6,043 nucleotides of DNA from CAYXRK01 sp964467615 (GCA_964467615.1 CAYXRK010000241.1:1-6043); one strand, 5' to 3'. Counted from the first letter of the stretch, positions 1 through 5,369 are shown. The notes: generated by a model not told the origin, from the sequence alone. Numbers and translations: made by a program.

Positions 1-10
1 ATACACCTGA

Positions 11-133
11 CATCAACGGAAAGAAAACCAATTCGGAGTCAGACTCCTAGGTCGACTAAAAGATCCGCGGGCCCTCGATGACCTCGTAACTCTTCTCGAT
101 ACACCGGGAGTCCAATACGAAGCGTTTCAGGCG
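11..133 (+). pseudogene. In-frame HEAT-like extension upstream of the HEAT gene, no start codon
   Basis: The frame of the HEAT gene stays open from just after a TGA at 8-10. Translated, it reads like another HEAT unit: VRLLGRLKDPRAL (38-76) followed by DDLVTLLDTPGVQYEAFQAL (77-136). This has the usual helix-turn-helix layout with a DPRAL turn. There is no ATG, GTG or TTG between the stop and position 134. Either a frameshift or nonsense change has cut the gene from its 5' part, or an unusual start is used. The other two forward frames also stop early (48-50 and 79-81), so any upstream partner would join within the first 80 bases. Confidence 0.45.
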
Positions 134-709
134 TTGCTCAACTTCGACGACCAGCGCGCTTTGGACGCAGTAGCCGAAGTCGATCTTTCTGAGCGTCCCG
201 ACGCCTATGTTCAGCGGGCAGCGCATTTGGGAGAAGTCAATGGAATTGACGATATCGCGGTACTCTCAGGTCTGATTGATCCGGATTCGGCGCCAACGGA
301 ACTGACTTCCTGGGCAATGGGATCTCTCGGCCGGTCCGGGGAAGAAGGATGGCGCAAGATTGGCGAACTGGTCCACGCGAAAAACGAGGATGTTGCCGTG
401 GCGGCGGCCTCCATGCTGCTCCGGAACGGCGACGATTCAGGATTGGAGTTGCTGATCCGTTTCGGTAAAACAGCCGCTTTTGACAAAGTCGTGAACGTCG
501 TAGACACCTTAAGTGAATACGCGCAGCCTGAACACGTTCCCGCCCTCATCGAGTTGCTGGAGCGTCCGGATGGATGGGACGAGCGGCGTCACCTGCCGGA
601 GAAAATCGTCGATACATTGCACGAACTGACCGGCGAGAATTTTGGCGAAGTGGCTGAAGCCTGGAAACTCTGGTGGAAATTGAACAACGGAGGGGTTACG
701 GCGCAATAG
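134..709 (+). CDS. HEAT-repeat protein, C-terminal part (probably 5'-damaged)
   Basis: The product is 191 aa from a TTG codon. It is built from alpha-helical pairs of HEAT/PBS-lyase type: short amphipathic helices broken by Asp/Gly/Pro turns, such as the stretches around residues 70-100 and 130-145. It ends in an LTGENFG motif (residues 165-171) followed by W177 and W180-W181. An LTG-x-x-FG ... W..WW ending is common in HEAT-repeat proteins of environmental bacteria. Such proteins are usually protein-protein interaction scaffolds; no catalytic residues are visible and the partner is unknown. No convincing ribosome binding site precedes the TTG. The repeat pattern continues upstream in the same frame (see 11-133), so this start is probably not the ancestral one. 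No signal peptide is visible in the part present. HEAT-family assignment is fairly sure; the gene boundary and intactness are not. Confidence 0.7.
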   Translation: MLNFDDQRALDAVAEVDLSERPDAYVQRAAHLGEVNGIDDIAVLSGLIDPDSAPTELTSWAMGSLGRSGEEGWRKIGELVHAKNEDVAVAAASMLLRNGDDSGLELLIRFGKTAAFDKVVNVVDTLSEYAQPEHVPALIELLERPDGWDERRHLPEKIVDTLHELTGENFGEVAEAWKLWWKLNNGGVTAQ

Positions 710-751
710 CGTGGATAGAAGTCGCGATGTGGCGCTGATGACTCGGCGTTC

Positions 752-856
752 ACTTGCCCCCTTCAGACAATCGTAAATCGCCTGAAAGTCGCCGTAGCGG
801 TTTAGCCGACCTTCGACGGAGACGATGCGCCCGGCCCAGCCAGGGCCATAGGTCAT
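752..856 (-). pseudogene. Possible eroded coding remnant A in the HEAT-vapB gap
   Basis: The 205-bp gap before vapB has no intact gene. On the minus strand one frame reads MTYGPGWAGRIVSVEGRLNR and then YGDFQAIYDCLKGAS, which looks more protein-like than random sequence. The frame runs on antisense through the HEAT gene, where it stops looking meaningful. A stop (TAA, 899-901) lies just upstream, and no SD is seen. The core DFQAIY (773-790) and LKGAS (752-766) recur, slightly changed, in remnant B at 1676-1864. I do not recognise the family. It could also be chance coding potential in GC-rich DNA. Confidence 0.3.
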
Positions 857-876
857 GGGCAATCCATCCGCGCAGC

Positions 877-905
877 TTGACATCTGATGACAAACCAATT
901 AGCAT
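877..905 (+). promoter_or_regulatory. Sigma-70-type promoter of vapBC
   Basis: A perfect -35 hexamer TTGACA (877-882) is followed by a 17-nt spacer and a -10-like TAGCAT (900-905, four of six consensus bases). Transcription would start near 911-913, only 2-4 nt before the vapB ATG at 915, giving an essentially leaderless mRNA. This fits the lack of any Shine-Dalgarno sequence before vapB. Confidence 0.55.
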
Positions 906-918
906 CAATGCATCATGC
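902..918. promoter_or_regulatory. Overlapping GCAT/ATGC inverted repeats, candidate VapB operator
   Basis: Two small palindromes overlap: GCAT-CA-ATGC (902-911) and GCAT-C-ATGC (910-918). They cover the -10 box, the predicted transcription start and the vapB start codon. RHH antitoxins typically repress their own promoter through short repeated half-sites, so the position suits an autoregulatory operator. The half-sites are only 4 bp, so chance is possible. Confidence 0.3.
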
Positions 919-1178
919 GAACGACGGTTGATATTGACGCTCCCGTGCTGAACGAACTCAAGGAAATTCAGCGAAGTGAGGGGAAATCCATGGGCCGCGT
1001 CATTTCCGATCTCCTTGCGTTGGCGTTGTACACGCGACGAAGCGGGCAGACGGAGAATTCGAGACCGTTTCGCTGGATCGCCCGCGATCTGGAAGCGCGG
1101 ATAAATCTCGAGGATAAGGAAGCTATCTATGCAGCATTGGACGACTCGTCCGTGAATTCACCGGACGACGCTGCGTGA
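915..1178 (+). CDS. vapB: VapB-type ribbon-helix-helix antitoxin
   Basis: The 87-aa protein begins MRTTVDIDAPVLNELKEIQ, the typical N-terminus of small RHH antitoxins: a beta strand (residues 2-7) that would contact DNA, then two helices containing EGKSMGRVISDLLALAL. The C-terminal half (about residues 45-87, including FRWIARDLEARINLEDKEAI) is charged and would wrap around and neutralise the toxin. The ATG at 915 is chosen because the RHH strand starts immediately after it. No SD is present, but a promoter lies so close that the transcript is probably leaderless. It overlaps the downstream toxin gene by four bases (GTGA), as expected for a translationally coupled pair. The family level (VapB/CopG-like) is well supported; the exact subfamily is inferred. 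Confidence 0.85.
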   Translation: MRTTVDIDAPVLNELKEIQRSEGKSMGRVISDLLALALYTRRSGQTENSRPFRWIARDLEARINLEDKEAIYAALDDSSVNSPDDAA

Positions 1179-1609
1179 GTTTCGCGTTGGACGTGAATAT
1201 TCTGGTGTTTGCTTCCGATACGAAAAGCGATCTCCACGCCAGGGCGAAGTCCTTCCTCGAATCGTGTGTGCGTGGGGAAACCATTTTCTATCTTGCATGG
1301 CCTACAGTCATGGGTTATCTACGCATCGTTACACATCCATCAATATTGGGCCGGCCGCTTCTACCTGAGGAGGCCCTTTCGAACATCGAGGAACTCTTGA
1401 GTTTGCCTCATGTGCGGATATTGTCCGAAGAGAGAGAGTTCTGGCGCCACTTTCGAGAGACAGCCAAGGGCTTGCCTCTGCGCGGCAATGTCGTTCCGGA
1501 TGCGCACATCGCGGCGATACTTCGTCAACATGGCGTGAAGACGTTTTACACCCATGATCAGGACTTTCGGCGATTCCGATTTCTAGAGGTCCGAGATCCG
1601 CTGGCGTGA
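1175..1609 (+). CDS. vapC: VapC-type PIN-domain ribonuclease toxin
   Basis: The 144-aa protein is the usual PIN toxin length. It starts LDVNILVF with the first metal-binding Asp (D6). The later acidic cluster lies in GNVVPDAHIAA (D109) and THDQDFRRF (D128, D130), the hallmark C-terminal PIN motifs. VapC enzymes are Mg-dependent endoribonucleases that cut tRNA or rRNA and arrest growth until bound by VapB. The start is GTG at 1175, overlapping the vapB stop. In the helix LAWPTVMGYLRIVTHPSI (residues 40-57) the position that is often Glu in PIN domains appears to be Gly46. Some toxin PIN subfamilies with this W..(x)LRI-THP pattern also lack it, so activity is not excluded. The cellular target cannot be read from sequence. 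Confidence 0.88.
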   Translation: MSFALDVNILVFASDTKSDLHARAKSFLESCVRGETIFYLAWPTVMGYLRIVTHPSILGRPLLPEEALSNIEELLSLPHVRILSEEREFWRHFRETAKGLPLRGNVVPDAHIAAILRQHGVKTFYTHDQDFRRFRFLEVRDPLA

Positions 1610-1658
1610 GGCCCGCGAAACTTAGGTGCGGTTAGTCGGAACCACTTCATTCCCAAGT

Positions 1659-1689
1659 ATTGTGCAGCCACTGTATCATTTTGCACAAT
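1659..1689. repeat. 8-bp perfect inverted repeat downstream of vapC
   Basis: ATTGTGCA (1659-1666) and TGCACAAT (1682-1689) are exact reverse complements separated by 15 nt. The repeat lies 50 bp after the vapC stop. It has no T-tract, so it is a weak candidate for a terminator; it could equally be a protein-binding site. It overlaps the end of remnant B. Confidence 0.3.
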
Positions 1690-1864
1690 CGCTCGCACCT
1701 CGCAATGTGGGCCATTCGACGTAGATCGCGCGGAAATCGCGGTCGCCGGAGCGGGTGGGTTTCTTGTCTGGAAAACGATACCGGCGCGGGTCGTCGGGCT
1801 CGCGATCCTTGTACTGGCGCCCTTCGTTCAGGCGTGCGTAGGGATAGATCTGCGGCGTAGTGAA
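1676..1864 (-). pseudogene. Possible eroded coding remnant B between vapC and relE
   Basis: The 311-bp stretch 1610-1920 has no intact gene. On the minus strand one frame is open from after a TGA (1865-1867) to a TGA (1676-1678), about 62 codons. It contains no ATG or GTG start; its only TTG lies about ten codons from the end. The peptide looks protein-like: YPYARLNEGRQYKDREPDDP, then RRYRFPDKKPTRSGD, then RDFRAIYVEWPTLRGAS. It resembles a 3' gene fragment whose front is lost. The part RDFRAIY....LRGAS echoes DFQAIY..LKGAS of remnant A, with several differences at third codon positions. The family is not recognised. Confidence 0.35.
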
Positions 1865-1920
1865 TCAGACGCGATGGGGGTAGCAGCGGGGGGTAAGGCG
1901 GGCTATGACGCCGGAATCAA

Positions 1921-2187
1921 CTAACCGCGGTAGATTTCCCGCCGGTGTTTGACCGCAAGAACTACGACTTTGTGGACTTCGTCGTCGACTTGATATCGGA
2001 CTCTATAGTCCCCGATTCGAATTCGAAAAATGTTGGCCGTGGTTTTGAGCTTTTTTACGCTAGTCGGGCGTGGATCGTCGGCCAGACCATCGATCGCGCC
2101 CACGGCGCGGCCTCGAATATCGTTCGGCAATCGGCGCAAATCCCGCATCGCTGCCTTGGATATTTCGATGAAGTACCGTCGCGTCAC
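1921..2187 (-). CDS. RelE/ParE-superfamily toxin
   Basis: The 88-aa protein has the classic small RelE/ParE layout. A first strand (RYFIEISK, residues 4-11) is followed by two helices (AAMRDLRRLP and DIRGRAVGAIDGLADDP), then the beta-sheet with KLKTTANIFRIRIGDYRVRY (residues 46-65), and the C-terminal VVVLAVKHRREIYR (residues 74-87). Basic R62, K80, R82, R83 and Y86 are in the places where RelE-type mRNA interferases carry catalytic or ribosome-contacting residues. The likely role is ribosome-dependent mRNA cleavage, although ParE-type gyrase inhibition cannot be excluded from sequence. The GTG start at 2187 shares one base with the TAG stop of the antitoxin gene (TAGTG), indicating translational coupling. 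It is the last gene of the minus-strand run. Confidence 0.87.
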   Translation of the reverse strand: MTRRYFIEISKAAMRDLRRLPNDIRGRAVGAIDGLADDPRPTSVKKLKTTANIFRIRIGDYRVRYQVDDEVHKVVVLAVKHRREIYRG

Positions 2188-2420
2188 TAAACGTCGAGTC
2201 CGCGCTTAGCTTCCTCCCACGGGATCGTTCCTTCTCGCGCGGCGGAGTCGAGTTCCTCCATCGCTAACCGTGCCTCGAAAAAATCCTCGATGTCTTGGAG
2301 GAGGGAGGGATCGAGCAGCAAGGCAAACTCCTTTCCTTGCACGATTAACATCGCCGGGCCTTCCGATTCCAGTTCGCTGGGATTCCCCGCGTGTAGGTCG
2401 TCCAATGACAGACGCTTCAT
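2187..2420 (-). CDS. Antitoxin of the RelE-type toxin, Phd/YefM-like
   Basis: The 77-aa protein begins MKRLSLDDLHAG. A middle section (GPAMLIVQGKEFALLLDPSL) matches the beta-strand pattern of Phd/YefM antitoxins, in which a hydrophobic strand follows a 'GK-x-x-A-x-L' turn. The helical, acidic C-terminus with REGTIPWEEAKRGLDV is a common ending of antitoxins that neutralise RelE toxins. The ATG at 2420 is preferred over a start at 2450 because GGAGAG (2427-2432) sits six bases upstream of it. The gene lies directly before and overlaps the toxin gene. Phd/YefM membership is inferred; the antitoxin role follows mainly from position, size and coupling. Confidence 0.8.
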   Translation of the reverse strand: MKRLSLDDLHAGNPSELESEGPAMLIVQGKEFALLLDPSLLQDIEDFFEARLAMEELDSAAREGTIPWEEAKRGLDV

Positions 2421-2426
2421 TTCTGG

Positions 2427-2432
2427 CTCTCC
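2427..2432 (-). promoter_or_regulatory. Ribosome binding site fixing the antitoxin start at 2420
   Basis: GGAGAG on the minus strand lies six bases before the ATG at 2420. It supports this start over the upstream in-frame alternative at 2450. Confidence 0.6.
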
Positions 2433-2457
2433 GTTTCGGGCGCGACCCATTCGCGTG

Positions 2458-2463
2458 ATTTTA
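2458..2463 (-). promoter_or_regulatory. -10-like TAAAAT upstream of the antitoxin gene
   Basis: TAAAAT on the minus strand (five of six consensus bases) lies 37 nt before the antitoxin ATG, in the 92-bp gap after hepT. No good -35 hexamer is found 16-18 nt upstream. It may be a weak promoter giving this module its own transcript. Confidence 0.22.
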
Positions 2464-2512
2464 CGCCAACATCGGAGAGGAACGCATGCCGATCGAGGCG
2501 TGAGTCAATAGC

Positions 2513-2854
2513 CTAGGGGAGCGTTCGTTCGATCCGGCGTAGTACGCCAATCAGTTCAGGCACACGCTTTGTGACAACATCCCAAATGATCTGGTTGTCG
2601 ATTCCGAAATACTGATGGGCCACGATGTTGCGCAGTTCGACAATTTTTCGCCATTCAATCTCGGGCGCCGCCGAAATGAGTTCCGCCCGCGCTAGTCGCG
2701 TCGCTTCGCCAATAATCTCAAGATTGCGAATAACTGCGTCGTACGTTCTGGCGTCGTGTACAAACGCGTCATAATCGAGTCCTTCGATGAATCGCCCGAT
2801 TTTCTCGCAGCTAACGCGAATATCCTTCAAAACGTATCGCCAGTCACGCGACAC
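2513..2854 (-). CDS. hepT: HepT-like ribonuclease toxin (DUF86)
   Basis: The 113-aa all-helical protein carries the HEPN-toxin active site Rx4HxY as R75-NIVA-H80-Q-Y82, preceded by the family signature RNLEIIGEA (residues 43-51). HepT forms a dimeric endoribonuclease. In characterised HepT-MntA pairs, the partner nucleotidyltransferase adds AMP units to the tyrosine of this motif, which here is Tyr82. The GTG start at 2854 overlaps the end of the mntA-like gene by 11 bases, so the two are translationally coupled with the antitoxin first. Length and motifs are complete, so the protein looks functional. The RNA target is unknown. Confidence 0.92.
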   Translation of the reverse strand: MSRDWRYVLKDIRVSCEKIGRFIEGLDYDAFVHDARTYDAVIRNLEIIGEATRLARAELISAAPEIEWRKIVELRNIVAHQYFGIDNQIIWDVVTKRVPELIGVLRRIERTLP

Positions 2855-3143
2855 GAATCGCCTCTCGCAAGATCCTTTCGCGAAATTCGGGGCGCAGCGC
2901 GTTGACGGTGACGAGATCGATCGGGCGGTCGAACAAATCTTCCAGGAGAAATTTGACGTTGAGGTACGCGTCGAATGTCGCTGCGCCTCGGAAACGCACT
3001 AAAAAATCAAGGTCGCTGCGTTCCGATTCCGACCCGTTGGCCGCCGAGCCGAACAATTCCAAGGACTCGACGCCGAGCGCTTGCAGTTCGGGTTTCTTTC
3101 GCGCTACGGCAGCTTCGATCTCGGCCACGGCCATCTTGATCAT
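2844..3143 (-). CDS. mntA: MntA-type minimal nucleotidyltransferase antitoxin
   Basis: The 99-aa protein has the minimal nucleotidyltransferase signature GSx10DxD: G32-S33, then D44-L-D46, within LFGSAANGSESERSDLDFLV. A third acidic residue is D76 in RPIDLVTV. The C-terminal EFRERILREAIRV is typical of the family. MntA antitoxins use ATP to AMPylate the HepT toxin on its Rx4HxY tyrosine and so inactivate it. The start at 3143 is six nt after the stop of the DUF2007 gene. No clear SD is present, and a second in-frame ATG (residue 4, 3134) is possible. All catalytic acids are present. Confidence 0.9.
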   Translation of the reverse strand: MIKMAVAEIEAAVARKKPELQALGVESLELFGSAANGSESERSDLDFLVRFRGAATFDAYLNVKFLLEDLFDRPIDLVTVNALRPEFRERILREAIRVA

Positions 3144-3149
3144 CCATGT

Positions 3150-3389
3150 TTACCGGCCCGAATAGTATATAGGATCACGATCACCGTCTTCCGGCGCGCC
3201 CTTCAGCACCCGCAATGCAGCATCAACGTCGCCGGGATCGACCATGAGATCGATCCCGCCAATGGTCTCGCCATATCCGAACGAGGTCGCGATTTCATTG
3301 CCGAGGAAGGAATCTATTCCGCGGCTATCGAGAACGGACTGATAGAGGGCCGCCTCCGCCTGGCTTCTAAATGTCCTAATGGTGACCAT
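3150..3389 (-). CDS. DUF2007 family protein (putative signal-transducing)
   Basis: The 79-aa protein begins MVTIRTFRSQAEAALYQSVL and continues DSRGIDSFLGNE. After a variable loop follows GGIDLMVDPGDVDAALRVLK (residues 44-63). This beta-alpha-beta plus beta-alpha pattern is that of DUF2007 (PF09413), small domains of unknown biochemical function sometimes described as putative prokaryotic signal transducers. The ATG at 3389 is preferred because the domain starts there; an in-frame TTG at 3416 would add nine residues. A weak promoter-like pair, TCGACA (3442-3447) and TAGGAG (3419-3424), 17 nt apart, lies upstream on the minus strand. Its stop is only six nt from mntA, so it is probably transcribed with the HepT/MntA pair. 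Confidence 0.8.
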   Translation of the reverse strand: MVTIRTFRSQAEAALYQSVLDSRGIDSFLGNEIATSFGYGETIGGIDLMVDPGDVDAALRVLKGAPEDGDRDPIYYSGR

Positions 3390-3460
3390 GATCAACGCCT
3401 GAATTCCCTTCGACAATACTCCTAGACCGTCTGCCTATTCATGTCGATGATTGGATCCCC

Positions 3461-3476
3461 TCGGTGAAATTACCGA
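3461..3476. repeat. Small inverted repeat between divergent genes
   Basis: TCGGT (3461-3465) and ACCGA (3472-3476) are perfect reverse complements flanking GAAATT. They lie in the 140-bp region between the divergent DUF2007 and methyltransferase genes. This is a possible operator for either side, but 5-bp arms are weak evidence. Nothing else definite is seen in this region. Confidence 0.2.
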
Positions 3477-3517
3477 CTTAGTGCATGCGCCCGTCGCCGT
3501 GCTTTGGTATTCTCACC

Positions 3518-3525
3518 GGGGAGGG
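3518..3525 (+). promoter_or_regulatory. Strong ribosome binding site fixing the methyltransferase start
   Basis: GGGGAGGG contains the GGAGG core at 3520-3524, five bases before a GTG at 3530. This argues for that start rather than the upstream in-frame ATG at 3485, which has no SD. Confidence 0.7.
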
Positions 3526-3529
3526 ACCC

Positions 3530-4228
3530 GTGAACGTCAAGCGGCGCGAATATGAATCGATCCGCGATTCAGTCGTGGAGGTAGAGAAACTTTACCAACA
3601 TCGGTTTAGCGCCGAGGCGGTGCGCTCGAAGGATCGCATTTGGAAGGTCCTTGTCGAGGAGTATTTTCAGCGTTGGATTGAAGACGGCGAAACGGTGCTA
3701 GATCTCGGCTGCGGGTATGGCGAGTTCCTCAATAATGTCCGTTGCGCGCAGCGAATCGGCGTGGATTTTAATCCGGAGTCGGTCGCGTTTCTCGACACCG
3801 AGATCGATTTTCATCAGGGGGACGTCTGCGATCTTTCGTTCTTGGCGGACTCTTCGGTAGACACGGTGTTCACAAGCAATATGCTTGAGCATCTGCGCGG
3901 CAAGGACCAGGTGGAGCGGCTATTGGTCGAGGCGCGGCGCGTGATGAAGCCTGGAGGCCAATTCATCGCCATGGGGCCCAACATGCGCTTTCTTCACGGG
4001 GAGTATTGGGATTTTTGGGACCATATCGTCGCGATTACCGACCGATCGCTGGTCGAGATTCTCGCGTATCTCGACTTCGAAATTGTCACGTGCTACCCGA
4101 AGTTCCTGCCTTACACGACGCAGTCGAAACTCCCACAGTCGCCCGCGCTCGTCCGGTTGTATCTTCGGGCCCCTCTTGCCTGGCGCCTGATGGGAAAACA
4201 GTTTCTTGTGCGCGCGAGAAAGGCTTGA
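3530..4228 (+). CDS. Class I SAM-dependent methyltransferase (polysaccharide-cluster type)
   Basis: The protein is 232 aa from the GTG at 3530. The Rossmann SAM-binding motif I is VLDLGCGYGEFL (residues 56-67). The acidic end of strand 2 is GVDFNPES (77-84), motif II is around QGDVCDL (96-102), then SNMLEHL (116-122) and the MKPGG turn (139-143). The C-terminal part has an aromatic block, GEYWDFWDHIVAITDRSLVE (157-176), and FLPYTTQSKLP (192-202). I associate these with methyltransferases encoded among glycosyltransferases in surface-polysaccharide clusters; this is recollection of the family, not a search result. No membrane segment is seen, so it is probably cytoplasmic. The acceptor is unknown. 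The gene ends four nt before the PhnW-like gene, so the two form one unit. Confidence 0.85.
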   Translation: MNVKRREYESIRDSVVEVEKLYQHRFSAEAVRSKDRIWKVLVEEYFQRWIEDGETVLDLGCGYGEFLNNVRCAQRIGVDFNPESVAFLDTEIDFHQGDVCDLSFLADSSVDTVFTSNMLEHLRGKDQVERLLVEARRVMKPGGQFIAMGPNMRFLHGEYWDFWDHIVAITDRSLVEILAYLDFEIVTCYPKFLPYTTQSKLPQSPALVRLYLRAPLAWRLMGKQFLVRARKA

Positions 4229-4232
4229 GCGA

Positions 4233-5360
4233 GTGACGACGCACGGTTGGAAGGACAAGGCGCTTTTCACGCCGGGACCGCTTACGACGAGCCGCACGGT
4301 AAAGCAGGCGATGTTGCGTGATGTCGGTTCGCGCGATTTCGAGTTTATCGAAATCGTGCGGGACATCCGCCGTCGGCTGGTGGAAATCGGAGATGGCGGA
4401 GCTGAGTACGAAGCGGTCCTCGTACAAGGAAGCGGGACGTACTCGGTGGAGTCGGTACTTTCCTCGACCGTGCCGCGCGGAGGGAAGGTCCTCGTAGTGA
4501 TCAACGGCGCGTACGGCAAGCGAATTGCCCAGATGGCCGAAATGTTAGGTATCGACCATGAACGGTTGGAATTTCCGGAACACGAGACCTGCGATCCGGC
4601 GGCCGTTGCGGCGGCATTGGGCCGCGCGAAGAACGTATCGCAGGTCGCGGTCGTCCACTGCGAGACAACGACCGGTATCGTCAATCCTGTCGAGGAAATT
4701 GGCGCCGTCGTGCGCGAGTCCGGCGCGTGCTACTTTGTCGATGCGATGAGCAGTTTTGGCGCGGTCCCAATTTCGTTGCCGAAGGCAAAGATCGACTACC
4801 TTGTCTCGTCGGCGAACAAATGTATCGAGGGCGTGCCTGGGTTTGGGCTTGTGCTCGCGCGGCGCGCGGCACTGCAAGAAACGCAGGGATATGCCCGCAG
4901 CCTTAGCCTGGACTTGTTCGCGCAGTGGAAGGGCCTGGAAGCCAATGGGCAGTTTCGCTTTACGCCGCCGACGCATGCGCTGCTGGCGTTCCATCAAGCC
5001 TTGCTGGAACTAGAAGATGAGGGTGGTCCAGAAGGCCGCGCTCGCCGCTACCGGGGGAACCACGAGACCGTGATTCGCGGCATGAGGGCGTTGGGTTTCC
5101 GGGAGTATCTCGCGCCGGAAAAGCAAGGCTACATCATTACATCGTTCCGTTATCCTGAGCATCCGAACTTCGATTTCGAGACGTTCTACCTCAAGCTGAA
5201 TGATCGCGGGCACGTCATCTATCCGGGTAAGGTGAGCGATGTCGATTGTTTTCGGATCGGTCATATCGGACGCTTGTTCAAAGCCGACATGGAAGCGATG
5301 CTGAGTGCCGTCCGGAAAGTATTGTTGGAGATGGGCGTTGCCCTGGGGCCGGCGCAGTGA
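4233..5360 (+). CDS. phnW: 2-aminoethylphosphonate:pyruvate aminotransferase (PhnW-like)
   Basis: The 375-aa fold-type I PLP enzyme aligns from memory along its whole length with PhnW. Matching blocks are LFTPGPLTTS (residues 11-20), GSRDFEFIEIVRDIRRRL (32-49), VQGSGTYSVESVL (64-76), VVHCETTTGIVNP (140-152), VDAMSSFGA (169-177), SANKCIEGVPGF (193-204, Schiff-base Lys196), LEANGQFRFTPPTHALLAF (235-253) and VIYPGKVSDVDCFRIG (328-343, substrate-binding Arg341). It converts 2-aminoethylphosphonate plus pyruvate to phosphonoacetaldehyde plus alanine, and can run in reverse in phosphonate biosynthesis. GTG 4233 is chosen over TTG 4206: GAGAAAGG sits nine bases upstream and the family starts close to the FTPGP motif. 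No phnX, phnY or phnA is nearby, so direction is open. It lies four nt after the methyltransferase gene. Confidence 0.92.
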   Translation: MTTHGWKDKALFTPGPLTTSRTVKQAMLRDVGSRDFEFIEIVRDIRRRLVEIGDGGAEYEAVLVQGSGTYSVESVLSSTVPRGGKVLVVINGAYGKRIAQMAEMLGIDHERLEFPEHETCDPAAVAAALGRAKNVSQVAVVHCETTTGIVNPVEEIGAVVRESGACYFVDAMSSFGAVPISLPKAKIDYLVSSANKCIEGVPGFGLVLARRAALQETQGYARSLSLDLFAQWKGLEANGQFRFTPPTHALLAFHQALLELEDEGGPEGRARRYRGNHETVIRGMRALGFREYLAPEKQGYIITSFRYPEHPNFDFETFYLKLNDRGHVIYPGKVSDVDCFRIGHIGRLFKADMEAMLSAVRKVLLEMGVALGPAQ

Positions 5361-5369
5361 GCCGTCGAG

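Noticed and set aside
754..951. Plus-strand open frame overlapping the vapB start
   Set aside because: It runs through the vapBC promoter and into vapB in another frame; the peptide is Arg/Ser-rich and lacks an SD.
1660..1860. Plus-strand open frame in the vapC-relE gap
   Set aside because: Its translation is Arg- and Cys-rich without any fold-like pattern; the minus-strand frame in the same place looks far more protein-like.
1897..1912. GGCG/CGCC hairpin just beyond the relE stop as a terminator
   Set aside because: The stem is only four pairs with an 8-nt loop and no T-tract; such pairs are common by chance in this composition.
2421..2450. Upstream in-frame start for the RelE-partner antitoxin
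   Set aside because: The ten added residues (MGRARNGEPE) cover the SD itself; ATG 2420 has a well-spaced GGAGAG.
3081..3425. Plus-strand 114-codon frame opposite the DUF2007 and mntA genes
   Set aside because: It is antisense to two genes with clear domain signatures, and its own peptide shows no recognisable pattern.
3485..3529. Upstream ATG start for the methyltransferase (adds 15 residues)
   Set aside because: No SD precedes it, the extra residues (MRPSPCFGILTGEGP) look non-conserved, and the strong GGGGAGGG at 3518-3525 lies inside this extension and serves the GTG at 3530.
4206..4232. Upstream TTG start for phnW, overlapping the methyltransferase gene
   Set aside because: The extension is Arg-rich and encoded inside the preceding gene; the GTG at 4233 has an SD at good distance and gives the usual family N-terminus.
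3920..4684. Long (254 codons) minus-strand open frame
   Set aside because: It lies antisense to the well-supported methyltransferase and phnW genes. Its translation is Ser/Arg/Pro-rich with no domain pattern, as expected of a shadow in GC-rich DNA.
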